NCBI RefSeq assembly: GCF_000682735.1 | Contig: NZ_AWFD01000010.1 | Coordinates: 1 to 36,779 of the forward strand | From: Hyphomonas sp. CY54-11-8 | GTDB taxonomy: Bacteria; Pseudomonadota; Alphaproteobacteria; Caulobacterales; Hyphomonadaceae | DNA: 36,779 nucleotides | Reading direction: 5' to 3' | Shown: positions 7,808-15,731 of the stretch, piece by piece | Numbering within the stretch: the first letter of the stretch is position 1 | How the letters are laid out: each line of letters opens with the position of its first letter | The notes under the pieces: generated by a model | What the model saw: the letters and a program-made list of their open reading frames with translations, nothing else | Told to the model about the DNA's origin: nothing | The model's database searches: none | Made by a program: the position numbers and the translations under genes

Positions 7808-8896
7808 ATGAGCCACGACATGGAAGCGGCCGGGGCTGCGGCCCTTGGCGGCCTCACCTCTGGCGACCATCATCCGGTCACGCAGGGCGAGCCCTGCCGG
7901 AACTGCGGCGGGCCGGTTGACGCGCGCTACTGTTCGCGCTGCGGACAGCTGGCGTCGAACTTCCACCGGCCCTTTTTCAGCCTGGTCATGTCCAGCCTGG
8001 CGGACACGTTCGCGCTGGACAGCCGGCTGTGGCGCTCGGTGCCCTTGCTGCTGTTCCGGCCGGGCCGGATGACGCGGAACTATCTGGACGGAAAGCGTGC
8101 GCGCTATGTTCCGCCGTTCCGGTTGTTCCTGCTGGCGTCGGTCCTGTTCTTCCTCACCGTGTTCGGCCTGGGAGAGCGGCTCGGCTGGTACCAGAACTGG
8201 GAGCTCAACCCCGGATCGGCCGTGAGCATGTCCGAAGAGGAACGGGCGCAGGTGAAGGCGGCCGTTGAGAAACAGCTCGCCGATGAGACGCTTGACCCCA
8301 CAAGCCGCGCCGGGCTGGAAATTGCCCTCAAGAACCTTGAGTCCGGCTCAAGCATTCCGTTCATGAACGAGGAAACCGGCACGGTGGACCGGGATGCCCT
8401 CAACGAGATGATTGACCTGACCACAGATGAGAATGCCTCGCCGGAGGAGGTCGAGACGATCAGGGGGGCAGGGGAGCGGCTCGCCAATGTCCTTGAAAAC
8501 CAGGACCGGTTTGGCGCCCGGATGCGGGAATGGGCGCCGCGTTTCAGCCTCATGTTCATGCCGCTTCTGGCGCTGATGCTGACGGTCATGTATGCATGGC
8601 ACCGCAGGGTTTACGTGTATGATCACGTCATCACGGCGCTGCATTTCCAGACCTTTGTTTACAGCCTGTTGACCCTGTTGCTGCTCGTTGGGGCGTTTTT
8701 GCACGTCGGCGCTGGCTGGTTGTCCGCGATCGGGATCGTCTGGGGCGTCTGGTATCTCCACCGCCAGCTCCGCGTGGCCTATGGAACCGGCTTTTTCATG
8801 GCGGCGCTTCGTACCTCCATTTTACTGATTCTGGGCATAACCGTGCTGTTTCTGCTGGCGCTTGGGCTGGTTATCCTCAGTTTTCTCCTGACTTGA
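7808..8896 (+). CDS. DUF3667 membrane protein with N-terminal zinc ribbon
   Basis: 362 residues. A zinc-ribbon-like knuckle, CRNCGGPVDARYCSRCGQ (Cys30, 33, 42 and 45), is followed by the DUF3667 stretch LDSRLWRSVPLLLFRPGRM and YVPPFRLFLLASVLFFLTV. About five membrane spans are visible: one near residues 100-120, then four in the C-terminal 120 residues. Between span 1 and span 2 lies a charged soluble segment of roughly 120 residues (EEERAQVKAAVEKQLADE onward) facing one side of the membrane. The function of DUF3667 is unknown. ATG 7808 follows an AGAGGGAAG ribosome site and lies 25 bases behind the lipoprotein gene. Confidence 0.85.
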   Translation: MSHDMEAAGAAALGGLTSGDHHPVTQGEPCRNCGGPVDARYCSRCGQLASNFHRPFFSLVMSSLADTFALDSRLWRSVPLLLFRPGRMTRNYLDGKRARYVPPFRLFLLASVLFFLTVFGLGERLGWYQNWELNPGSAVSMSEEERAQVKAAVEKQLADETLDPTSRAGLEIALKNLESGSSIPFMNEETGTVDRDALNEMIDLTTDENASPEEVETIRGAGERLANVLENQDRFGARMREWAPRFSLMFMPLLALMLTVMYAWHRRVYVYDHVITALHFQTFVYSLLTLLLLVGAFLHVGAGWLSAIGIVWGVWYLHRQLRVAYGTGFFMAALRTSILLILGITVLFLLALGLVILSFLLT

Positions 8897-8900
8897 CGGG

Positions 8901-8924
8901 GTTTGCCTCGCAAACTGAGGCAAA
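8901..8924. repeat. Two overlapping inverted repeats upstream of the TonB-dependent receptor
   Basis: TTTGCCTC (8902-8909) pairs perfectly with GAGGCAAA (8917-8924) across 7 bases. Within the same stretch GTTTGC (8901-8906) pairs with GCAAAC (8910-8915) across CTC. Only one can form at a time. There is no T-run, so this is not a standard terminator; it may be an operator or an mRNA 3' end structure for the DUF3667 gene, which stops 5 bases earlier. Confidence 0.45.
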
Positions 8925-8969
8925 TAAACCACACCCCACTTCTTTCGATGACAGAACGGTAACAGCACG

Positions 8970-8998
8970 TTGACGCTGACGTGACGTGAGCCTTATCG
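8970..8998 (+). promoter_or_regulatory. Putative sigma-70-type promoter of the TonB-dependent receptor
   Basis: TTGACG (8970-8975) is followed after 17 bases by TTATCG (8993-8998), giving a transcript leader of roughly 70 bases before the GTG start at 9076. The -10 match is only partial. Confidence 0.4.
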
Positions 8999-9075
8999 AT
9001 ATGCCCAAGTCCGGATTTCAGGGGTCCGGGCACGCGCTTGTCCTCAAGCGCAGTTCAACTTTTGGAGGTAATATA

Positions 9076-12000
9076 GTGAACGGGAAATCCATGAAGTCCC
9101 GCCTGCTTGCTTCGTCCGTTATCGCGGGTGCAGCATTTATGGCGCAGGCGAGCATGCTCGCCGTTGCCCAGGAAGCAGACGAAGCAGTCGATACCGTGGC
9201 ACCGGCCGCGGAAGACGCAACCGCACGCCAGGAAACGGTGTATGTCACCGGTTCGCGCATCGCGCAGCCGAACATGACCACCACCAGCCCGGTGACCTCG
9301 GTTTCCGCAAACGACGTGAAACTGCAGGGTGTGACGCGCGTCGAAGACCTTGTCACCCAGCTGCCGCAGGCTTTTGCCGCACAGAACTCCACCGTTTCGA
9401 ACGGTGCCACGGGTACGGCAACGGTCTCGCTGCGTAACCTCGACCTCGGCGGCGATGCTGTTCGTACGCTGGTCCTGGTTGACGGCAAGCGCATGCCGTA
9501 CGGTTCGCCGAACGACCCGGCAGCCGACCTGAACCTGATCCCGGCCCAGATGATCGAGCGTGTTGACGTCCTGACGGGCGGCGCCTCGGCTGTCTACGGT
9601 TCGGACGCCATCGCCGGCGTTGTCAACTTCATCATGAAGGACGACTTCGAAGGTGTGCAGATTGATACCCAGTACGGTTTCTACCAGCACAACAACGACT
9701 ACGACACGAACGGCTCGCTCCGCGACGTGATCGCTCAGCGTTCCGTTGGCAACCCGGCGCAGTTCGCTCTGCCGGACGACAATGTCGATGACGGCTACTC
9801 GAAAGAGATCACCGCCATCATGGGCGTCAACACCGATGACGGCCGCGGCAACCTCACCGCATGGCTCGGCTATCGGAACAACGACGCCGTCCTTCAGGGC
9901 AACCGTGACTACTCCGCTTGTGCAGCAGGTCTCGATTCTGACACCGGCGACTTCACCTGCGGTGGTTCGTCCACGTCCTATCCGGGACGCATCACGGACT
10001 TCAACTCGTTCAACTACTCGCTCGACCTGGCCACCAGCGACTTCATCCCGTGGTCCAGTGCTTACCAGTACAACTACGGTCCGCTGAACTACTACCAGCG
10101 TCCGGACGAGCGTTACACTGCCGGCTTCAACGGTCATTACCAAATCAATGACTATGTCGAAGCCTACACCCAGTTCATGTTCATGGATTATCAGTCGAAG
10201 GCCCAGATTGCGCCTTCCGGCAACTTCTTCGTGACCCAGGGTGTCAGCTGTGACAACCCGCTCCTGTCGTCCAACCAGCAGGCTGGTCTCTGCGCCATCG
10301 ACCTGGTTCCGGACATCATCGACGATCCGGATACCGCTGACGATGAAGTTGCAGACTTCATCGCCGGCTTCGAAGATGCCGCTGTCGGTCAGGCCTGGGT
10401 GGACGCAACCCTCGGCATGCAGAACGCCATCACGGGTAGTGCGCCGAGCCTCGCAGGCGACGGTTCGCTCGCTCTGACGCCGTTCGACGGTGTTGTGCCG
10501 GCTTACTTCGGTCGTCGTAACGTCGAAGGTGGTGGCCGTACCGATAACCTCGGTTACCAGACCTACCGTGGCGTTGTTGGCCTCCGTGGCGACCTGTACA
10601 AGGCTCCGGGCTGGTCCTATGACCTGTCTGCGTCCTATGCTCAGGTGACCCTGGCTCGTTCCTACACCAACGAATTCTCCGTGACGCGCCTGAACCGCGC
10701 CATGGACGTTGTTGCGGATCCGGACTCGGGTGAACCAGTTTGTCAGTCCGTGCTTGATGGCACCGATCCGAACTGTGTGCCGTACAATGTGTGGACTGTT
10801 GGTGGCGTCACCGACGCTGCGCTGAACTACCTGCAGGTTCCGCTGCTGCAGAACGGTACGACCGAGCAGAACATCGTTACCGGTGTCCTGACCGGTGACT
10901 TGGGCCAGTATGGCTTCCAGTCCCCGTCGGCCAATTCCGGCCTGCAGATCGCTATCGGTGCTGAGTACCGCCGCGACTCCCTGGAATCGATCACCGACAA
11001 CTCGTTCGCAACGGGTGATGGTGCTGGCCAGGGCGGCCCGACGATCGGTCTTTCCGGTACTGTGGATGCTTATGAAGCCTTCACGGAATTCCAGATGCCG
11101 CTGATCGAAGGAAAGCCGGGTGTCGAGCTTCTGTCGGTCGAAGGTGCTTATCGTTACTCCGATTACTCGACGGGCATTTCGTCCGACGCGTACAAGATCG
11201 GTGGTGACTATGCTCCGACTTCGGACATTCGCTTCCGTGCCAGCTATCAGAAGGCTGTTCGTGCGCCGAACGTCGTCGACCTGTTCGAAGCCCAGGGCTT
11301 CAACCTGTTCGACCTCGACGATGACCTCTGCGACTTCACTGATCCGGCCGGTGACGGCACCGCGACTGCTTCAGCTTGTATCGGGTCCAACCCGTGGCAA
11401 GTGAACGCTGCTCAGGCCAATTCCGGTGCTCTGGAATCGCCTGCTGGTCAGTACAACTACCTGCAGGGTGGTAACCCGGACCTCGAGCCGGAAGAGGCTG
11501 ACACGCTGACCGTTGGTTTCGTGGCAACGCCGTCCTTCCTGCCGGGCTTCTCGGCATCGGTCGACTACTACAGCATTGAGATCTCCGACGCGATTTCGAC
11601 TGTTGGTGCGTCGGTCACCATGCAGCTCTGCTACCTGCAGGGCGATATGGATGCCTGTAGCAAGATCCAGCGTAACGCCAACGGCCAGCTCTGGGTTGGC
11701 ACCGGTAACGTCCAGGACCTGAACGTGAACATCGGTGGCGTTGAAACGGCGGGTGTTGACCTTGCGATGGCTTATGGCTTCGACATTGGCAGCTACGGTT
11801 CGCTGAACCTGTCGATGAACGGCACGTACCTCGACAAGTTCGACGTCGACCCGGTCGGCAACGCAGCATACGCCTATGACTGTGTCGGCAAGTACGGTAA
11901 CGACTGCTTCACTCCGACTCCGGAATGGCGTCACCGCGCTCGCGCGAACTGGGTCACGCCGGTCGATGGTCTCAACGTCTCGGCAACCTGGCGTTACATC

Positions 12001-12252
12001 GGCTCCGTGGATCTCGATACCGGCGCAACGGGCCGTGTCGACTCCACGCTGGACGCTCAGAACTACATCGACCTGGCTGGCCAGTGGGCCGCGAAGGACT
12101 GGGTGGCATTCCGCTTCGGTGTGAACAACGTGCTGGATGAAGATCCGCCGCTGTCCGCTTCGACGGGTACGACGGGTAACGGTAACACCTACCCGCAGAG
12201 CTACGACGCTCTGGGCCGCTACTTCTTCGTCGGCGCGACGTTCGACTTCTAA
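9076..12252 (+). CDS. TonB-dependent outer membrane receptor
   Basis: 1058 residues. The GTG start at 9076 is set by GGAGG at 9064-9068, 7 bases upstream. The signal peptide ends near AVA-QEAD (residue 31). A TonB-box-like segment ETVYVTGSRI is followed by the plug domain: SVSANDVKLQGVTRVEDL, VSLRNLDLGGDAVRTLVLVD, and the conserved IERVDVLTGGASAVYGSDAI and AGVVNFIMKDDFEG. The barrel ends with the TonB receptor signature NPDLEPEEADTLTVGF, VNNVLDEDPP and a final Phe (FFVGATFDF). It should import a large or scarce ligand across the outer membrane using TonB energy; the ligand cannot be read from sequence. Several Cys pairs sit in extracellular-loop-like regions. Codons shift towards GGT, GCT and CGT as in the ribosomal genes, suggesting high expression. 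Confidence 0.93.
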   Translation: MNGKSMKSRLLASSVIAGAAFMAQASMLAVAQEADEAVDTVAPAAEDATARQETVYVTGSRIAQPNMTTTSPVTSVSANDVKLQGVTRVEDLVTQLPQAFAAQNSTVSNGATGTATVSLRNLDLGGDAVRTLVLVDGKRMPYGSPNDPAADLNLIPAQMIERVDVLTGGASAVYGSDAIAGVVNFIMKDDFEGVQIDTQYGFYQHNNDYDTNGSLRDVIAQRSVGNPAQFALPDDNVDDGYSKEITAIMGVNTDDGRGNLTAWLGYRNNDAVLQGNRDYSACAAGLDSDTGDFTCGGSSTSYPGRITDFNSFNYSLDLATSDFIPWSSAYQYNYGPLNYYQRPDERYTAGFNGHYQINDYVEAYTQFMFMDYQSKAQIAPSGNFFVTQGVSCDNPLLSSNQQAGLCAIDLVPDIIDDPDTADDEVADFIAGFEDAAVGQAWVDATLGMQNAITGSAPSLAGDGSLALTPFDGVVPAYFGRRNVEGGGRTDNLGYQTYRGVVGLRGDLYKAPGWSYDLSASYAQVTLARSYTNEFSVTRLNRAMDVVADPDSGEPVCQSVLDGTDPNCVPYNVWTVGGVTDAALNYLQVPLLQNGTTEQNIVTGVLTGDLGQYGFQSPSANSGLQIAIGAEYRRDSLESITDNSFATGDGAGQGGPTIGLSGTVDAYEAFTEFQMPLIEGKPGVELLSVEGAYRYSDYSTGISSDAYKIGGDYAPTSDIRFRASYQKAVRAPNVVDLFEAQGFNLFDLDDDLCDFTDPAGDGTATASACIGSNPWQVNAAQANSGALESPAGQYNYLQGGNPDLEPEEADTLTVGFVATPSFLPGFSASVDYYSIEISDAISTVGASVTMQLCYLQGDMDACSKIQRNANGQLWVGTGNVQDLNVNIGGVETAGVDLAMAYGFDIGSYGSLNLSMNGTYLDKFDVDPVGNAAYAYDCVGKYGNDCFTPTPEWRHRARANWVTPVDGLNVSATWRYIGSVDLDTGATGRVDSTLDAQNYIDLAGQWAAKDWVAFRFGVNNVLDEDPPLSASTGTTGNGNTYPQSYDALGRYFFVGATFDF

Positions 12253-12279
12253 GTCGGCTCGCCCAACGGCAAAATCGGG

Positions 12280-12313
12280 AACGGCGGTCCTTCGGGACCG
12301 CCGTTTTCTTTTT
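12280..12313 (+). terminator. Strong rho-independent terminator of the TonB-dependent receptor
   Basis: A perfect 11-base-pair stem, AACGGCGGTCC (12280-12290) with GGACCGCCGTT (12295-12305), is closed by a TTCG tetraloop and runs into TTTTCTTTTT. It starts 28 bases after the receptor stop codon. Confidence 0.93.
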
Positions 12314-12460
12314 GGCGTTTTCTTTTTTGGGGCGCAGGGGGAGACGCCGGAAAACGGCGCGCCAGGGACCGCTATTCACGGTCCATATATTTCGTATTCA
12401 TCGGATTGTTCATGGTCGACTGCGGCCGGTCTATCCAACCGGTCAGCGGGTGGCGCCGTG

Positions 12461-13354
12461 TCAGTCTTCTGCGCGCCAGCGGGCATAGATCGCCGTCGGA
12501 AGCAGGCGGTCGGAGTCTTTCTGGGGCAAGGCCATTTCGCCCATCTCCATCGTGCCGCCATACGGCTTCAGCCGGTCGGCGAGGGCCTGCGCGAGGGCGA
12601 GGTAAGACAGGCGGACCGCATAGGCCGTGAGGATCACAAAGCGAGGCTGGTCGCTCAGCAGATCCCGTACAGAGTCCAGTAATTCCGGAAGGTTTTCCTC
12701 GAACTGCCAGGTCTCTTTCTTCGGGCCGCGGCCGAATTTCGGCGGGTCCAGGATGATGCCGTCATAGCGATTGCCGCGGCGGATTTCTCGGGCAGTGAAC
12801 TTCATTGCATCGTCGGCAATCCAGCGGATCGGCTTGTCGTCGAGGCCGCTGAGGGACTGGTTTTCCTTGCCGAAACCGTTCGATTTGGGGCTCGCATCGA
12901 GGTGCACGACCTCCGCGCCGGCAGCGGCGCAGGCGAGCGACATCATTCCGGTATAACCGAACAGATTCAAGGCCTTGACAGGGCGCCCCGACGCGCGGAT
13001 CTGCACCTGCGCGAAGCGCCAGTGGACCGAATGCTCCTGGAAAACACCCATGTGGCGGAAGGCGGTGCGCCGGGCATTGAAGGTGAGGTCGTTCCAGCGC
13101 ATCGGCCACGTGTCCTGCGCCTTAGGGGAGAGGACCTCCCAGTTGCCGGACCCGTCTTCATCATTGTTTTTGCTGGAGAAACGAGCGTCCGCGCGCCAGG
13201 TCTCCACCGGGCGGGCCGGCTCCCAGAAGGCCTGCGGGTCGGGACGGATCACCGTCTGGCTGCCGAAGCGCTCCAGCTTCTGCAGGTGCCCGGAATCGAG
13301 CAGGGCGTAGTCTTCCCAGTCGTCGGCGACCAGCAATTTCGTCTCAGTTTTCAT
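12461..13354 (-). CDS. Class I SAM-dependent methyltransferase, RlmI/RlmK-like (probable rRNA methyltransferase)
   Basis: 297 residues. The SAM-binding motif I is ALNLFGYTGMMSLACAAAGA (residues 128-147), the acidic ribose contact is HLDASPKS (151-158), and motif IV is ILDPPKFGRG (201-210). The DPPK motif and the overall layout match the RlmI/RlmK/RlmL-K group, which methylate C5 of cytosine or N2/N7 of guanine in 23S rRNA. An N-terminal PUA domain, present in RlmI, is not evident; the first ~95 residues are instead a short all-beta region. The ATG at 13354 overlaps the stop codon of the upstream SpoU-family gene (ATGA), indicating translational coupling. The frame is open further upstream into that gene, but the overlap start is the natural choice. 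Confidence 0.82.
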   Translation of the reverse strand: MKTETKLLVADDWEDYALLDSGHLQKLERFGSQTVIRPDPQAFWEPARPVETWRADARFSSKNNDEDGSGNWEVLSPKAQDTWPMRWNDLTFNARRTAFRHMGVFQEHSVHWRFAQVQIRASGRPVKALNLFGYTGMMSLACAAAGAEVVHLDASPKSNGFGKENQSLSGLDDKPIRWIADDAMKFTAREIRRGNRYDGIILDPPKFGRGPKKETWQFEENLPELLDSVRDLLSDQPRFVILTAYAVRLSYLALAQALADRLKPYGGTMEMGEMALPQKDSDRLLPTAIYARWRAED

Positions 13355-14172
13355 TGGAAATCCCGCTGCCGCCAGGCTTCGTAGACCATGATCGCCGTGG
13401 CCTGCGCAAGGTTCAGACTGTCGGCTCCGCCGCGCATTGGGATAAGGACGAGCTGGTCGCAATCGGCTTCGACATCGGCGGGCAGGCCGGCCTGCTCGTT
13501 GCCCATCAGGATGATCGTATCCTGTTGCAGATCCACCTGATCGTGGCGGGCGGTGCCGTTTATGGAGGCAGCGACGGAGGCGATGCCGGCCTTGCGGCGC
13601 CAGGCTTCGAACGCTTCGTACGATGCGGTGGCGAATGGCATGTCGAACAGCGAGCCCATGGAGGCGCGCACGGCCTCGAAGCTGTAAGGATCACAACAGG
13701 TTCCGACGAGGATCACCCCGTCCGCCCCGGCGCAATCGGCGGTGCGCAGGATGGTGCCGAGATTGCCCGGATCGCGCACTTCATAAAGGGCGACGAAAAG
13801 CGACTTCTGCGGACCAATGCGGACTTCCAGCTGATCAAGCGTGACCTGACGCTGCTTGAACGTTGCGATAACGGACTGGGCGTTGTCCTTGTGCGTGATC
13901 TTCGACATCAGTCGTTCCGGCACCAGTACGACCCGCGCGCCGGCAGCCTCCGCCTTGTCGGCGAGAGCGGCGATATGCGGGCGGTCCGCGACTGCTGCGG
14001 CGACGACCAGCGTGTCAGGCTGCCAGTTATTGGCGAGGCCCTGTTCCACAAGGCGTGCGCCTTCGGCCAGGAACAGGCCGCTCGCCTGGCGTTCCTTCTT
14101 CCGCTCAAGGCCTTTCAGCGACTTGATCAGCGGGTTTGACGGGGAGGTGAGGGTTTCTGGCGGGCGTTTCAT
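13351..14172 (-). CDS. TrmH/SpoU family RNA 2'-O-methyltransferase
   Basis: 273 residues with the SPOUT trefoil-knot motifs in order: motif 1 EVRDPGNLGTILRTAD (131-146), with the invariant Asn and Arg; motif 2 ILMGNEQAGLP (221-231); motif 3 IPMRGGADSLNLAQATAI (244-261). The N-terminal part (NPLIKSLKGLERKKERQASG then FLAEGARLVEQ) is the substrate-binding domain typical of RlmB-type enzymes. It should methylate a ribose 2'-OH in rRNA or tRNA; the target is not deducible. First gene of a two-gene minus-strand unit with a 4-base overlap to the next methyltransferase. The ATG at 14172 has no strong ribosome site. Confidence 0.9.
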   Translation of the reverse strand: MKRPPETLTSPSNPLIKSLKGLERKKERQASGLFLAEGARLVEQGLANNWQPDTLVVAAAVADRPHIAALADKAEAAGARVVLVPERLMSKITHKDNAQSVIATFKQRQVTLDQLEVRIGPQKSLFVALYEVRDPGNLGTILRTADCAGADGVILVGTCCDPYSFEAVRASMGSLFDMPFATASYEAFEAWRRKAGIASVAASINGTARHDQVDLQQDTIILMGNEQAGLPADVEADCDQLVLIPMRGGADSLNLAQATAIMVYEAWRQRDFQ

Positions 14173-14270
14173 GCGTTGTGGATCGCGTGCGGCGGACTCT
14201 TGCGACGGGTCCCTGAATAGGGCATCCCATCACAAAGGGAATGCCTAACAGGAGGTTAGCGGGGTCCCGA

Positions 14271-15731
14271 ATGAAAATGCTCGATTACCTGCTGGCGCCT
14301 GTCGCGCTGGTAGGCCTCGTGGCAACGGGATGGTGGGGGCTGTATCAGTCTCCGCAGCGGCCTGCAAACCTGGCCGCGCAGCTTGAGCAGGATGCCAACG
14401 CCGCCCTTGCCCGAAACGGATATGACTGGGCGCATGTGCGCATGAACGGCCAGCGGGCCGTGCTGAAGGGGGCTGCCCCTTCGGAAGATGCCGCCATGGC
14501 TGCTGCCGAGATCGTGCTGCGCTCCGGGTGGGGTGGCGGTGTCGTCGTGGGCGGGGTGACCGTTGTCGAGGTTGCCGTCGATCCGGGCTTGCCGATGTCG
14601 CCCTTTGTCTGGCGGGCGGAGAAACTCGCGGACGGTCACATTGTCCTGTCCGGTCACGTCCCCTCGCGCATGATCGCCAGCCAGATCGAGGCGGAAGCGG
14701 CACGCCTTTCGGGCGGGCAGATCCCCGAAAACCGGATGGAAGTCGCCGCTGGCGCACCGGGCGGCAACTGGCAGGGCGTTGCGCGCTTCGGCCTTGGCGT
14801 TTTGTCTGATCTTGATCAGGGCGAGGTTCGCCTCATTGGCAACACGTTGCGCGTCGGCGGAACGGAGACCGACCCGGCAGAGCGCGCCCGCCTGTCAGCG
14901 CAGGTCTACACGCTTGCCGCGCCTTATCGCGGTGTCCCGCTGATCAAGGGCCTGCCGGTCTGGATGGCGGCGCACACCGCCGAGGGGCTGGTTCTGGACG
15001 GCAAGGTGCGCAACGAGGCACAACGGCTAGCCCTGCTCGGGGCAGCGCAGGCAAATGCCGCCACGGGTGTGGTCGACCGGATGACCCTCGCCCCGGATAT
15101 GCCCGACAATTGGGTCGCGCTCGCAGAGGCAAGCCTTCCGGTGTTCGCGCGGTTCCAGACGGGTGAGATGGGCTATTATCCTGCCGGGGATGACGCCGGT
15201 TTCGTCGTCGAAGGCGAGGCGCCTGCCAGCCTGATCCAATCGGTCAGACAAAACCTGGCTGCAGCCGGTTCCGGCCTGCAAGCAACGGTCTGGGCCGATC
15301 CTGTTGATGTGCCGGTTCCGGAAGTGTCGGGCATCGATTTCACAAAGGATCCAGCGGCGGCCTGCCAGTCCGGATTCGACACGGTGCTGGCAGCAAATCC
15401 GATCTCGTTTGAAAGTACAGGTTCGGACTTTTCCCGCGTGAGCGGACCAGCGCTCGACAAATTGCTGGCGGTGTCACATCGCTGTGCGCCGCATCTGGCA
15501 TTCGAGATCGTGGGACACTCCGATTGGACAAGTAATTCCGACGGCGGAAGTGCCCTGGGGAAGGTCCGCGCAGAAGCGGTCGTGTCCTATATGGTGGCAG
15601 CGGGGTTTGACCCCGACCGCCTGTCTGCGCTTGGCTATGGCCCAGACCAGCTTGCGCAGGTTAATGAGAATGGTGACGGCCAGGTGTCCGGCCGGCTGAT
15701 AGAAATCAGAGTTCTGACACGGAGCGACTAA
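14271..15731 (+). CDS. BON/OmpA-family envelope protein
   Basis: 486 residues. A single N-terminal anchor (MLDYLLAPVALVGLVATGWW) is followed by repeated alpha/beta units resembling BON domains (for example NGQRAVLKGAAPSEDAAMAA, then ADGHIVLSGHVPS and AEGLVLDGKVRNEAQRLAL). A C-terminal OmpA-like peptidoglycan-binding domain starts near residue 375: ISFESTGSDFS, then FEIVGHSDW (415-418 G-H-S-D) and KVRAEAVVSYMVAAGFDPDR. This order recalls Mycobacterium ArfA/Rv0899-type proteins. It probably sits in the inner membrane with the OmpA domain on peptidoglycan. ATG 14271 is preferred over ATG 14241, whose ribosome site would touch it; GGAGG at 14251 or GGGG at 14261 can serve 14271. The stop TAA overlaps the next gene's ATG by one base (TAATG), so the two are coupled. 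Confidence 0.82.
   Translation: MKMLDYLLAPVALVGLVATGWWGLYQSPQRPANLAAQLEQDANAALARNGYDWAHVRMNGQRAVLKGAAPSEDAAMAAAEIVLRSGWGGGVVVGGVTVVEVAVDPGLPMSPFVWRAEKLADGHIVLSGHVPSRMIASQIEAEAARLSGGQIPENRMEVAAGAPGGNWQGVARFGLGVLSDLDQGEVRLIGNTLRVGGTETDPAERARLSAQVYTLAAPYRGVPLIKGLPVWMAAHTAEGLVLDGKVRNEAQRLALLGAAQANAATGVVDRMTLAPDMPDNWVALAEASLPVFARFQTGEMGYYPAGDDAGFVVEGEAPASLIQSVRQNLAAAGSGLQATVWADPVDVPVPEVSGIDFTKDPAAACQSGFDTVLAANPISFESTGSDFSRVSGPALDKLLAVSHRCAPHLAFEIVGHSDWTSNSDGGSALGKVRAEAVVSYMVAAGFDPDRLSALGYGPDQLAQVNENGDGQVSGRLIEIRVLTRSD

Noticed and set aside
12366..12440. Inverted repeats GGACCG-N7-CGGTCC and GGCCGGT-N7-ACCGGTC between the TonB receptor and the methyltransferase
   Set aside because: Stems are short, loops fit poorly and no T-run follows on either strand. 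The minus-strand operon may end here but the sequence does not show it clearly.
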